A stretch of 30,212 nt of DNA from the NCBI GenBank assembly GCA_910580005.1, contig CAJTXH010000020.1:1-30212 (forward strand), written 5' to 3'. The number at the start of each line of letters is the position of its first letter. Position 1 is the first letter of the stretch. Positions 5,890-13,603 of this stretch are shown one piece after another. A program made the position numbers and the translations under genes. Source of the stretch: an uncultured Lachnospiraceae bacterium (lineage in GTDB: Bacteria > Bacillota > Clostridia > Lachnospirales > Lachnospiraceae). The notes under the pieces are model-generated. The model had not been told where the DNA came from, searched no databases, and saw only the letters and a list, made by a program, of their open reading frames with translations.

Positions 5890-7626
5890 ATGCTTAAAAC
5901 TTTAGCGGCACATATTAAAGAATTTAAGAGAGATTCCATACTTACACCTGTATTTATGATTTTAGAAGTTATTCTTGAAACAATAATACCATTGATGATG
6001 GCATCCATTATTGATGATGGTGTAGAGTCTGGCAGTATGGAGCATATTTATTTTATGGGCAGCTTGATGGTAATTACCGCATTTGCAAGCCTTTGGGCAG
6101 GTGTAATGGGTGGCAAATATGGCTCAAGGGCATCAACAGGTTTTGCAAGGAACTTAAGAAAAGCCATGTATGAAAATATTCAGACATTCAGTTTTTCAAA
6201 TATTGATAAGTTCAGTACATCAGGGCTTGTTACAAGGCTTACTACTGATGTGACAAATATCCAGAATGCTTACCAGATGATATTGCGCATGTGTATGCGT
6301 GCACCAGCATCATTAATATGTGCAATGGCAATGTCTTTTTATGTAAATGCAAAAGTTGCTCTTGTATATCTTGCAGCAGTTTTTATTCTTGGTATTATAC
6401 TTTTTGTACTTATTAAATTTACAATGAAATATTTCCAGCAGGTATTTAAAAAGTATGATGCACTTAATGAAAGCGTGCAGGAAAATGTATCTGCAATCAG
6501 GGTTGTAAAGGCATATTCAAGGGAAGAGTTTGAGAAAAGCAAGTTTATGACAGCAAGTGGCAATATTTACAATATGTTTGTAAAGGCTGAGAAGATGATT
6601 GCGCTTAACTCACCAGTTATGCAGCTTGCAGTTTACTCATGTATACTTTTAATAAGCTGGCTTGGTGCTAAAATGATTGTAGGCGGCTCTATGACTACAG
6701 GTGAGCTTTCACAGCTTTTAACATATTGTATGAACATACTTATGAGCCTTATGATGCTTTCAATGATTTTTGTAATGATTACAATGAGTATGGCAAGTGC
6801 AGAACGTATTGCAGAAGTGCTGGAGGAGAAAGCAGATATAACAAACCCTGCAAAACCAGTAATGCAGGTTCCTGATGGAAGCATCAGGTTTGACCATGTA
6901 AGTTTCAGTTATAAAAGTGATGCAGAAACACCTGTACTTAAAGATATTAACCTGGATATAAAACAGGGTGAAATGATAGGCATAATTGGTGGTACAGGAA
7001 GTGCTAAGTCAAGTCTTGTAAATTTAGTAAGCAGGCTTTATGATGTGGCAGAGGGAAGTGTGCTTGTGGGTGGCATTAATGTAAAGGATTATGATATTGA
7101 AACATTGAGGAATGAAGTTTCAGTTGTATTGCAGAAGAATGTTCTTTTTAGTGGCACTATCCTTGAAAACCTTCGCTGGGGCGATGCAAATGCAACAGAT
7201 GAGGAGTGTATACATGCCTGCCAGCTTGCCTGTGCTGATGAATTTATAGATAAAATGCCAGATGGCTATAACACATATATTGAACAGGGTGGCACTAATG
7301 TATCAGGCGGGCAGAAACAGCGTCTCTGCATAGCCAGGGCATTAGTTAAGAAGCCGAAGGTACTTATACTTGACGATTCTACAAGTGCAGTTGATACTGC
7401 AACAGACAGCAAAATCCGCAGGGCATTTGCTGAGGAAATACCTGATACAACTAAGATTATAATTGCACAGCGTATCTCCAGCATTAAGGAATGTGACAGG
7501 ATAATTGTCATGGAAGATGGCGCTGTTGACGGCTTTGGTACACATGGTGAACTTCTTGCAAGTAATGAAATATACCGTGATGTTTATGAGTCACAGATGA
7601 GCGGCAGTGGTGATTTTGATGAGTAA
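5890..7626 (+). CDS. ABC exporter half-transporter, degenerate-site subunit
   Basis: A 578-residue type IV (ABCB-like) exporter half: six membrane helices in residues 1-310, then a nucleotide-binding domain. Walker A is GGTGSAKSS (from 367), the signature VSGGQ (471-475) and the Walker B end LILDDS. The catalytic glutamate is aspartate (D496), and the switch histidine is glutamine (Q527, IIIAQRISS). This pattern marks the non-catalytic-site subunit of heterodimeric exporters such as TM287/288, LmrCD and BmrCD. ATG 5890 is chosen because GGGGGA lies 8 bases upstream and the protein then begins MLKTLAAHIKEF, as relatives do; the in-frame ATG at 5782 precedes the leader hairpin. The partner gene follows 45 bases later. 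Substrate (drug, lipid or peptide) cannot be read from sequence. Confidence 0.9.
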   Translation: MLKTLAAHIKEFKRDSILTPVFMILEVILETIIPLMMASIIDDGVESGSMEHIYFMGSLMVITAFASLWAGVMGGKYGSRASTGFARNLRKAMYENIQTFSFSNIDKFSTSGLVTRLTTDVTNIQNAYQMILRMCMRAPASLICAMAMSFYVNAKVALVYLAAVFILGIILFVLIKFTMKYFQQVFKKYDALNESVQENVSAIRVVKAYSREEFEKSKFMTASGNIYNMFVKAEKMIALNSPVMQLAVYSCILLISWLGAKMIVGGSMTTGELSQLLTYCMNILMSLMMLSMIFVMITMSMASAERIAEVLEEKADITNPAKPVMQVPDGSIRFDHVSFSYKSDAETPVLKDINLDIKQGEMIGIIGGTGSAKSSLVNLVSRLYDVAEGSVLVGGINVKDYDIETLRNEVSVVLQKNVLFSGTILENLRWGDANATDEECIHACQLACADEFIDKMPDGYNTYIEQGGTNVSGGQKQRLCIARALVKKPKVLILDDSTSAVDTATDSKIRRAFAEEIPDTTKIIIAQRISSIKECDRIIVMEDGAVDGFGTHGELLASNEIYRDVYESQMSGSGDFDE

Positions 7627-7671
7627 AAACAGCATAGGAACATCTAAAATATAGAGAGGATGGTGTATCAT

Positions 7672-9579
7672 ATGGCACGTAGGCAGAATATGGGCCCAAG
7701 ACCTAAAATTGAAAATCCAGGCAAGCTTTTTATGCGCCTGCTTAAGTATGTTTTTAAATATTACTGGCTGCATTGTATTATTGTTTTTATAGGGATTATT
7801 GTAAGCGCACTTGCAGGTGCACAGGGTACTATGTTTACTAAATCGCTTATAGATGATTATATTATACCACTGGCAAAGGCACAGAACCCTGATTTTTCAG
7901 GGCTTTTAACGAGGATATGCCAGGTTGCGGCTTTTTATGGTGCAGGTATTATTGGCACATTTTTATATAGCAGGCTTATGGTGTATGTAACACAGGGTAC
8001 TCTCCAGAAACTGCGTGTGGAAATGTTTACAAAGATGGAGTCACTTCCAATTAAATATTTTGATACTAATGCACATGGTGACATTATGTCAATATATACT
8101 AATGATATTGACACACTCCGCCAGATGATAAGCCAGAGCATACCACAGTCAGTTTCATGTTTCGTAAGTGTTGTAAGTGCATTTATATATATGGTTATAC
8201 TTAGCATTCCACTTACAATAATTACCATTTTTATGGTGGGTGTAACATTTTATATGACAAAAAAACTTGCAGGTCTTAGTGGTTCTTATTTCCTTGCACA
8301 ACAGAGGGATATAGGAAAAGTAAATGGCTATATTGAAGAAATGATGGAAGGACAGAAGGTGGTCAAAGTGTTCTGCCATGAGGAAGAAAGCAAAGAAGGG
8401 TTTAATAAACTTAATGACCAGCTTTTTGAAAGTGCCGATAATGCTAATAAGTTTGCCAATATACTTATGCCAGTTAATGCACAGATTGGAAATATAAGCT
8501 ATGTGTTATGTGCTATTGCTGGCGGTTTCCTGGCGCTTAACGGGGTTAATGGATTTACAGTTGGTTCACTTGTAAGTTTCCTTACATTTAACAAGTCATT
8601 TAGTATGCCAATAAACCAGATAAGCCAGCAGCTTAGTGCAGTTGTAATGGCTCTTGCAGGCGCTGACAGGGTATTTAAGCTTATTGACGGAGAACCAGAA
8701 ATAGATGATGGTTATGTTGAGCTTGTAAATGCAAAGGAAGATGGCAGTGGGAATATTACAGAATCAGAGGAGCGCACAGGAATGTGGGCATGGAAGCATT
8801 ACCATAAAGACAGTGATACAACTACTTATGTAAAGATGCAGGGTGATGTTGTATTTGACCATGTAGATTTTGGATATAATGATGACAAAATAATACTGCA
8901 TGATATTGAAATTTATGCAAAGCCAGGACAGAAAATCGCATTTGTCGGGGCTACTGGTGCGGGTAAAACTACAATTACTAACCTTATAAACCGTTTCTAT
9001 GATATACAGGATGGCAAAATACGTTATGATGGCATTAATATTAATAAAATAAAGAAAAAGGATTTAAGGCAGTCACTTGGCATAGTATTACAGGATACAC
9101 ATCTTTTTACAGGCACTGTAATGGAAAATATAAGGTATGGCAAGCTTGATGCAACAGATGAAGAAGTAATTAATGCGGCAAAGCTTGCAAATGCACATAG
9201 TTTTATTAAGAGGCTTCCAGAAGGATATAATACAATGCTTACAGGGGATGGTGCTAATTTAAGCCAGGGACAGAGACAGCTTCTTGCTATTGCAAGGGCA
9301 GCGGTTGCAGACCCGCCTGCACTTATTCTTGATGAGGCAACAAGTTCCATTGATACAAGGACAGAAAAGCTTGTCCAGAAAGGCATGGACAGACTTATGA
9401 GCGGAAGGACGACATTTGTAATTGCACACCGTCTTTCTACAGTACGCAATAGCGACTGTATAATGGTTCTTGAACAAGGGCGCATTATTGAAAGGGGCAC
9501 ACATGATGAACTTATAGATAAACAGGGTAAATATTACCAGCTTTATACAGGTAAAATTGGAAGTGGCATAGCAGGCTGA
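7672..9579 (+). CDS. ABC exporter half-transporter, catalytic-site subunit
   Basis: A 635-residue partner of the preceding subunit. Six membrane helices lie in about residues 20-330. A longer-than-usual linker (about 345-400, with WAWKHYHKDSDTTTYVKMQG) joins them to the ATPase domain. Walker A is GATGAGKTT (from 426), Walker B ends LILDEA with the catalytic glutamate E555, and the switch histidine is H586 (VIAHRLST). Its signature is LSQGQ (530-534) rather than LSGGQ, as in TM288; that motif faces the degenerate ATP site of the partner, so the two proteins are complementary. ATG 7672 has GAGAGGATGG upstream at a normal distance; ATG 7660 sits on top of the RBS. The operon ends here: a new promoter lies at 9589. 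Confidence 0.9.
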   Translation: MARRQNMGPRPKIENPGKLFMRLLKYVFKYYWLHCIIVFIGIIVSALAGAQGTMFTKSLIDDYIIPLAKAQNPDFSGLLTRICQVAAFYGAGIIGTFLYSRLMVYVTQGTLQKLRVEMFTKMESLPIKYFDTNAHGDIMSIYTNDIDTLRQMISQSIPQSVSCFVSVVSAFIYMVILSIPLTIITIFMVGVTFYMTKKLAGLSGSYFLAQQRDIGKVNGYIEEMMEGQKVVKVFCHEEESKEGFNKLNDQLFESADNANKFANILMPVNAQIGNISYVLCAIAGGFLALNGVNGFTVGSLVSFLTFNKSFSMPINQISQQLSAVVMALAGADRVFKLIDGEPEIDDGYVELVNAKEDGSGNITESEERTGMWAWKHYHKDSDTTTYVKMQGDVVFDHVDFGYNDDKIILHDIEIYAKPGQKIAFVGATGAGKTTITNLINRFYDIQDGKIRYDGININKIKKKDLRQSLGIVLQDTHLFTGTVMENIRYGKLDATDEEVINAAKLANAHSFIKRLPEGYNTMLTGDGANLSQGQRQLLAIARAAVADPPALILDEATSSIDTRTEKLVQKGMDRLMSGRTTFVIAHRLSTVRNSDCIMVLEQGRIIERGTHDELIDKQGKYYQLYTGKIGSGIAG

Positions 9580-9588
9580 AATTTTAAG

Positions 9589-9617
9589 TTTACAAATTAC
9601 TTTACAAGTGATATAAT
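9589..9617 (+). promoter_or_regulatory. Promoter for AbiEi-like / punA unit
   Basis: TTTACA (9589-9594), 17-bp spacer, TATAAT (9612-9617). It starts 9 bases after the ABC gene stop and predicts a leader of about 100 bases before the next ATG at 9723. Confidence 0.75.
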
Positions 9618-9650
9618 AAATCTAACAATGTATTTTAGAAACGTTTTATT

Positions 9651-9701
9651 CCACAAGCCTCAAAGGATGCACTTTTATATGCCTCCCTGCTTGTGGTTTT
9701 T
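9651..9701 (+). promoter_or_regulatory. Attenuator-like terminator hairpin in 5' leader
   Basis: CCACAAGC (9651-9658) pairs with GCTTGTGG (9689-9696), followed by TTTTT (9697-9701). An inner arm GGATGCA/TGCCTCC extends the structure. It lies between the promoter at 9589-9617 and the RBS AAGGAGG at 9708-9714, so transcription of the AbiEi-like gene must pass through it. This suggests control by termination/antitermination. Alternatively it ends the ABC operon transcript, with leaky read-through. No known riboswitch consensus is recognised. Confidence 0.6.
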
Positions 9702-9722
9702 AGGGAAAAGGAGGATTTTATT

Positions 9723-10337
9723 ATGTTACTTAGCACATACCAGAAAGTTATTGCCTTATTTGAAAGCGGCAATGGCTACAGGAATGCTTCTGAGCTAAAG
9801 GATTCAAAGATTACTACAGTACAGATTAAGGAACTTGTCAATAAGGGGATAGTTGAACACGTTTCGCATGGTTTTTACTGGCTTGTTGATGAAGAGAATG
9901 GCAAACCAGAGAATTACAAGTTTATTGAGGCATGTATGGTTAATCCAAGGTCAGTTATATGTGCAGACAGCGCATGTTATTACCACGGGCTTATAGACAA
10001 AGAGCCTGAAGTGCTTTCTGTTGCCACTTTAAAGACAGACCGTTCACGTATGCAGCTTAACTTCCCTGTATGCAGGCACTATTACTCAAATCTTGCATTT
10101 GAGCAGGATATGGAAACTGTAAAAACACCATATGGTGAAATCAGGGTGTATGGAATAGAGAGAAGTGTATGTGACTGTATACGTTTCAGGGATGATATAG
10201 GTGGGGAAATGCTTGACCTTATTATCAGCAATTTCCTTGAAAGGAACTGCAACCAGATGGACAGGCTTCTTGCATATGCAGATGCAATGCGTGTAGGTAA
10301 AATTGTGCGCATTAAACTGAACCAGATAGAAGAATAG
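9723..10337 (+). CDS. AbiEi-like antitoxin-domain transcriptional regulator, orphan
   Basis: A 204-residue protein with the layout of the AbiEi antitoxin of type IV toxin-antitoxin systems. An N-terminal winged helix-turn-helix (about residues 1-60: YQKVIALFESGNGYRNASEL, then GIVEHVSHGFYWL) is followed by the AbiEi body with ADSACYYHGLID, KTPYGEIRVYGIERSVCDCI and a helical end. In AbiE systems this protein represses its own promoter and counteracts the nucleotidyltransferase toxin AbiEii. No AbiEii gene is adjacent: the next gene, 15 bases on, is purine nucleoside phosphorylase. Such solitary members probably act as regulators. AAGGAGG at 9708-9714 fixes ATG 9723; the frame upstream runs through the hairpin. 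Confidence 0.8.
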   Translation: MLLSTYQKVIALFESGNGYRNASELKDSKITTVQIKELVNKGIVEHVSHGFYWLVDEENGKPENYKFIEACMVNPRSVICADSACYYHGLIDKEPEVLSVATLKTDRSRMQLNFPVCRHYYSNLAFEQDMETVKTPYGEIRVYGIERSVCDCIRFRDDIGGEMLDLIISNFLERNCNQMDRLLAYADAMRVGKIVRIKLNQIEE

Positions 10338-10352
10338 AAATGAGGGGTTATT

Positions 10353-11198
10353 ATGGGGAATGAAGTTTATGATAAACTGTTAAAGTGTTATGGGTGCTTT
10401 AAAGAAAAAACAGATTTCAGGCCTGAAGCTGCCCTGGTATTAGGTTCTGGGCTTGGTGACTATGCAGATGGCATAAAGGTTGTTTCAGAACTTGATTACC
10501 ATGATATAGATGGTTTTCCAGTTTCAACAGTTCCAGGACACCAGGGAAAGTATATTTTTGGATATGTTGGTAATGTACCTGTTGTATGTATGAAAGGCAG
10601 GGTACATTATTATGAGGGGTACAATATAACAGACGTTGTACTGCCAGTACGCCTTATGAAGCTTATGGGTGCAAAAGTCCTGTTCCTTACTAATGCAGCA
10701 GGAGGAATTAATACAAGTTTCCAGGCAGGGGATTTTATGTTAATAAAAGACCATATTGCTAATTTTGTGCCATCACCGTTAATTGGACAAAATATTGATG
10801 AAATTGGGGTACGTTTCCCTGATATGGGAAATATATATAATAAGGAACTGCAAAGGATTATAAAGCGCACAGCAGCACTTCTTGACATTCCATTACAGGA
10901 AGGTGTGTATATACAGCTTACAGGGCCTGCTTATGAAACACCTGCGGAAATACGTATGTGCCGTACTCTTGGGGCTGATGCAGTAGGGATGAGCACAGCA
11001 TGTGAAGCAGTTGCAGCAAACCATATGGGGATGAAGATATGCGGCATATCATGCATTTCCAATATGGCATCTGGAATTACAGCTAACCCGCTTACACATA
11101 AAGAAGTCCAGGAAACAGCGGACAGGGTTGCACCACTGTTTAAGCAGCTTGTTACAGAGTGCATAAAAAATATCGGGAAGGACATTGCTGGTGCATGA
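10353..11198 (+). CDS. punA: Purine-nucleoside phosphorylase (inosine/guanosine type)
   Basis: A 281-residue trimeric-type purine nucleoside phosphorylase. It cleaves inosine, guanosine and their deoxy forms with phosphate to free base plus (deoxy)ribose-1-phosphate in purine salvage. Family signatures are present: phosphate-binding GSGLG near residue 32, GHQG (TVPGHQGKYIFG), MKGRVHYYEGY, NAAGG (FLTNAAGGIN), the purine-binding glutamate in YETPAEIRM, AVGMST, and the base-contacting asparagine in CISNMASG. The length is typical. GAGGGG lies 8 bases before ATG 10353. It is probably co-transcribed with the AbiEi-like gene 15 bases upstream and is closed by a hairpin overlapping its stop codon. 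Confidence 0.95.
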   Translation: MGNEVYDKLLKCYGCFKEKTDFRPEAALVLGSGLGDYADGIKVVSELDYHDIDGFPVSTVPGHQGKYIFGYVGNVPVVCMKGRVHYYEGYNITDVVLPVRLMKLMGAKVLFLTNAAGGINTSFQAGDFMLIKDHIANFVPSPLIGQNIDEIGVRFPDMGNIYNKELQRIIKRTAALLDIPLQEGVYIQLTGPAYETPAEIRMCRTLGADAVGMSTACEAVAANHMGMKICGISCISNMASGITANPLTHKEVQETADRVAPLFKQLVTECIKNIGKDIAGA

Positions 11199-11232
11199 AA
11201 CATGGCATAATATATAAAACTGCCTGTTTCAT
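11195..11232 (+). terminator. Hairpin at end of punA
   Basis: ATGAAACA (11195-11202) pairs with TGTTTCAT (11225-11232), and GGCA with TGCC inside, with one bulged T. It contains the punA stop codon. There is no immediate T run; T-rich sequence begins about 7 bases later. Confidence 0.6.
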
Positions 11233-11354
11233 GAAGAATATTTTCCAGTTTTTTATAACAGCCGCCGTCAGGTTTTATTATATTATGTGCCACAGGTGAA
11301 TGATAGAGTTTTTTATTGTACAAGATATTATTTTGCACAAAAGGAGGCAGTAAT

Positions 11355-11702
11355 ATGACATTGACAAATGAAGATTTACTGGCAATAAGCAATCTGCTTG
11401 ATATAAAACTTAAGCCAATAGACCAGCGTTTAACAAACCTTGAAGCTGAAGCTGGTAACCTTGATAACCGCATTACTAACCTTGATAACCGTATTACTAA
11501 CCTTGATAACCGCATTACTAACCTTGAGGTACATATTGAAAATGTTACAGATAAAAATATTTCTTTACTTGCAGAAAATTATGTGCCAGCAGCAAGGCAG
11601 TTTGAGAAAGAGTCTTATAAAATTGAGGCTCTACAGGCAGATAATGATATTATTAAAAAGGTTTTGGGAGAACATAGTGAAAAGCTTGAAAAGATTTCAT
11701 AA
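11355..11702 (+). CDS. Small coiled-coil protein with heptad repeats
   Basis: A 115-residue soluble, highly charged protein, almost entirely predicted coiled coil. Residues about 35-56 contain three identical heptads NLDNRIT, encoded by a 21-bp tandem repeat, preceded and followed by degenerate units (RLTNLEA, NLEVHIEN). The C-terminal half (FEKESYKIEALQADNDIIKK, then VLGEHSEKLEKIS) also has heptad spacing. AAGGAGG 8 bases upstream fixes ATG 11355. It is monocistronic: a hairpin separates it from punA and a terminator follows. Similar small proteins occur in Lachnospiraceae without known function; a scaffold role or protein binding through the coil is only a guess. Confidence 0.8.
   Translation: MTLTNEDLLAISNLLDIKLKPIDQRLTNLEAEAGNLDNRITNLDNRITNLDNRITNLEVHIENVTDKNISLLAENYVPAARQFEKESYKIEALQADNDIIKKVLGEHSEKLEKIS
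11457..11519 (+). repeat. Three tandem 21-bp units inside coiled-coil gene
   Basis: The unit AACCTTGATAACCGCATTACT occurs three times (11457-11477, 11478-11498 with one C to T change, 11499-11519), followed by a partial AACCTTGA. Each unit encodes one heptad (NLDNRIT), so gain or loss of units changes coil length without shifting the frame. Confidence 0.95.
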
Positions 11703-11709
11703 TAATTAT

Positions 11710-11744
11710 GCTGGGGGTAAAAATATATTTTGCTCCCAGCTTTT
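11710..11744 (+). terminator. Intrinsic terminator
   Basis: A 13-bp stem (11710-11722 with 11728-11740, two wobble pairs, ends GCTGGG/CCCAGC), a 5-base loop, then TTTT. It lies 7 bases after the coiled-coil gene. Confidence 0.85.
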
Positions 11745-11767
11745 ATAAAATTTATTTGATAAAGTAC

Positions 11768-11795
11768 TTGAAAAATTTTATATATATGTTATAAT
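11768..11795 (+). promoter_or_regulatory. tRNA-Gly promoter
   Basis: TTGAAA (11768-11773), 16-bp spacer, TATAAT (11790-11795), only 9 bases before the tRNA 5' end. Confidence 0.8.
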
Positions 11796-11804
11796 AATTC
11801 TAGT

Positions 11805-11875
11805 GCAGATATAGTTCATTGGTAGAATGCCAGCTTCCCAAGCTGGAGAGGCGGGTCCGATTCCCGTTATCTGCT
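11805..11875 (+). tRNA. tRNA-Gly, anticodon CCC
   Basis: A complete cloverleaf. Acceptor GCAGATA/TATCTGC with discriminator T11875; D stem GTTC/GAAT; anticodon stem CCAGC/GCTGG with loop TTCCCAA, anticodon CCC at 11837-11839 (reads GGG); T stem GCGGG/CCCGT. CCA is not encoded. The T loop is TCCGATT, so position 55 is C in place of the almost universal T (pseudouridine in the mature tRNA). It has its own promoter; a T-rich run follows, without a hairpin. Confidence 0.93.
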
Positions 11876-11944
11876 TTATTTTTTTGCCAAATTTTCAAAA
11901 GGATTGCATGGTTATGTATATTACTTACAAGGGAGGGATTTTTT

Positions 11945-12361
11945 ATGTTTTGTAGGAATTGTGGCAACGAAATGGATAATTTGGCTTCTGTATGCGTTAA
12001 ATGTGGTGTTGCTGTGAATGTTGGCAATAACTACTGTGCTAATTGCGGCAGCCCTGTTATGCCAGGGGCAGCAGCATGTACAACATGTGGCTCATTTTTA
12101 AATGTACATTCTGGTTTACAACAGAAGTCAAAAATAGCAGCAGGGCTTTTTGGGATTTTTCTTGGAGGGCTTGGAATACATAATTTTTACCTTGGCAATA
12201 AAGACAGGGGGCTTATACAAATTCTTGTATTTACTATAGCTGGTATATTTACATGTGGCATAGCATCTGCCGCCATGTCAATATGGGGACTTATTGAAGG
12301 CATTATGATTCTTACAGGAAGCATTAATGAAGATGCCAATGGTATTCCTTTAAAAGATTAA
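11945..12361 (+). CDS. Double zinc-ribbon, TM2-domain membrane protein
   Basis: A 138-residue protein. The N-terminus carries two zinc ribbons, with cysteine pairs C3/C6 with C17/C20 and C31/C34 with C45/C48. A TM2 domain follows: two hydrophobic helices with GIFLGGLGIHNFYLGNKDRG between and before them, then TCGIASAAMSIWGLIEGI. TM2 proteins are widespread small membrane proteins of unknown role; the ribbons probably sit in the cytoplasm. GGAGGG lies 8 bases before ATG 11945, whereas the longer frame from 11819 would run through the tRNA. It may be transcribed from a promoter just after the tRNA or by read-through. Confidence 0.85.
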   Translation: MFCRNCGNEMDNLASVCVKCGVAVNVGNNYCANCGSPVMPGAAACTTCGSFLNVHSGLQQKSKIAAGLFGIFLGGLGIHNFYLGNKDRGLIQILVFTIAGIFTCGIASAAMSIWGLIEGIMILTGSINEDANGIPLKD

Positions 12362-12420
12362 ATATTAACAGATACTAACGGTGTTTTTTGATATTTATGT
12401 TATGGATGCGGGGAATGTTT

Positions 12421-13515
12421 ATGAAAAACTTATGGAAGTATATTTCAGGAGAATCTAAAATTGCACTTACAATGAAACAGGTTGTTTTGTATGTTACAGT
12501 AGTAATGGCATGTATCCATACATTGTTATTTATAATATTTTTATATTTTGGCGTATATATGATGGCGGTAGTAAACACTTTAAGTGTATCCTTGTATCTG
12601 GGATGTTTAATATGGCTTCATTATGAAAAAAGCCCTTATGTTGTGTTTAACCTTTGTTATGCAGAAGTAATAATACATGCGATGCTTGCAACATTTGCAG
12701 TAGGGAGTTCATGTGGTTTTCTGCTGTATATGGTATGCATGGTGCCTGTAGCTTATTATGCTGCATATTCTTTCAGGGAGTCTGAACATTTTGTAAAACC
12801 TGTTGTTTATGTATTTACTACTATACTTGTTTTTGTAGTTTCAAAATGTGCAGCATGGGTAATTGAACCTATGTACAATATTGGCAACAGCTTTTTCAGG
12901 GATATTGTATATATTATAAATTATCTGCTCGTTGTTATAACGATTGTTGCATTTATGAGTACATTTCTTATACAAATAAGGACACTTGAAGAACTTATGC
13001 TAAGAAAAAACCAGAGGCTGGAAGTGCTTTCAACGCAGGATGCACTTACTGGTCTTGCCAATAGAAGAAGCATAAATGAAAAATATAGGGACATAATAAA
13101 GAAAAAAGAGGCTTATTCGGTAATTCTTGGTGATATTGACGATTTTAAGCAAGTTAATGATACATATGGCCATGCCTGTGGGGATAGTGTCCTTAAATCA
13201 GTGGCAGAAGTTTTTAAGGTATCTGTAAGGTCTGGTGATGTTGTATGCCGCTGGGGAGGCGAAGAGATACTTGTAATGCTCCCAAAGTGCAATAAAGATA
13301 CAGCTACGCAGATAGCGGAGAGAATAGCAGAAGGTATAAGGAAAATACTTGTTATAAGCAATGAAGGTGTGGAAGTACGTGTTACAATGACATTTGGTGT
13401 GGCTGGTTCTGATGAAGGCAGGGATATAAAAGATATAGTAAAAAGGGCGGATAACAGGCTTTACTATGGTAAAGGGCATGGAAAAAACTGTGTCGTAAAA
13501 AAAGATGCACATTAA
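12421..13515 (+). CDS. Membrane diguanylate cyclase (GGDEF)
   Basis: A 364-residue protein with about six membrane helices (residues 18-190), a short coiled linker (RTLEELMLRKNQRLEVL) and a C-terminal GGDEF domain that makes cyclic di-GMP from two GTP. The domain begins with the conserved DALTGLANRR; substrate- and metal-binding DIDDFKQVNDTYGH follows. The active site is GGEEI (279-283), a functional variant of GGDEF. An inhibitory I-site RSGD (270-273) lies five residues upstream, so product feedback is likely. The membrane part is not a family I can name. ATG 12421 follows CGGGGA by 6 bases. No EAL or PilZ partner is in the window. Confidence 0.92.
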   Translation: MKNLWKYISGESKIALTMKQVVLYVTVVMACIHTLLFIIFLYFGVYMMAVVNTLSVSLYLGCLIWLHYEKSPYVVFNLCYAEVIIHAMLATFAVGSSCGFLLYMVCMVPVAYYAAYSFRESEHFVKPVVYVFTTILVFVVSKCAAWVIEPMYNIGNSFFRDIVYIINYLLVVITIVAFMSTFLIQIRTLEELMLRKNQRLEVLSTQDALTGLANRRSINEKYRDIIKKKEAYSVILGDIDDFKQVNDTYGHACGDSVLKSVAEVFKVSVRSGDVVCRWGGEEILVMLPKCNKDTATQIAERIAEGIRKILVISNEGVEVRVTMTFGVAGSDEGRDIKDIVKRADNRLYYGKGHGKNCVVKKDAH

Positions 13516-13523
13516 TTTTATTC

Positions 13524-13552
13524 TTGACAAAAATACAAGTTTTTTGTATCCT
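13524..13552 (+). promoter_or_regulatory. Promoter of LytTR response regulator
   Basis: TTGACA (13524-13529), 17-bp spacer, TATCCT (13547-13552). It lies 8 bases after the diguanylate cyclase stop, so the two genes are separate units. The spacer and the -10 contain a small ATACAA/TTGTAT inverted repeat. Confidence 0.7.
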
Positions 13553-13603
13553 AAAGCATATTTATTTATAATTAGCGTTTAATGGCGGGAAAGGAACAAA
13601 TTG

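Noticed and set aside
9618..9722. Purine riboswitch before the AbiEi-like/punA unit
   Set aside because: The leader has a hairpin but none of the conserved purine-riboswitch junction sequences.
10931..11515. 194-codon minus-strand ORF with RLSRLVIRLSRLVMRLSRL repeats
   Set aside because: The repeats are the antisense of the 21-bp heptad repeat, and the frame crosses the punA terminator.
11457..11527. CRISPR-like direct repeats
   Set aside because: The units are contiguous with no spacers and encode protein heptads.
11819..11944. N-terminal extension of the TM2 protein through the tRNA
   Set aside because: A tRNA gene occupies the stretch; ATG 11945 has its own strong RBS.
13113..13361. Minus-strand ORF within the GGDEF domain
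   Set aside because: Antisense shadow of a conserved catalytic domain.
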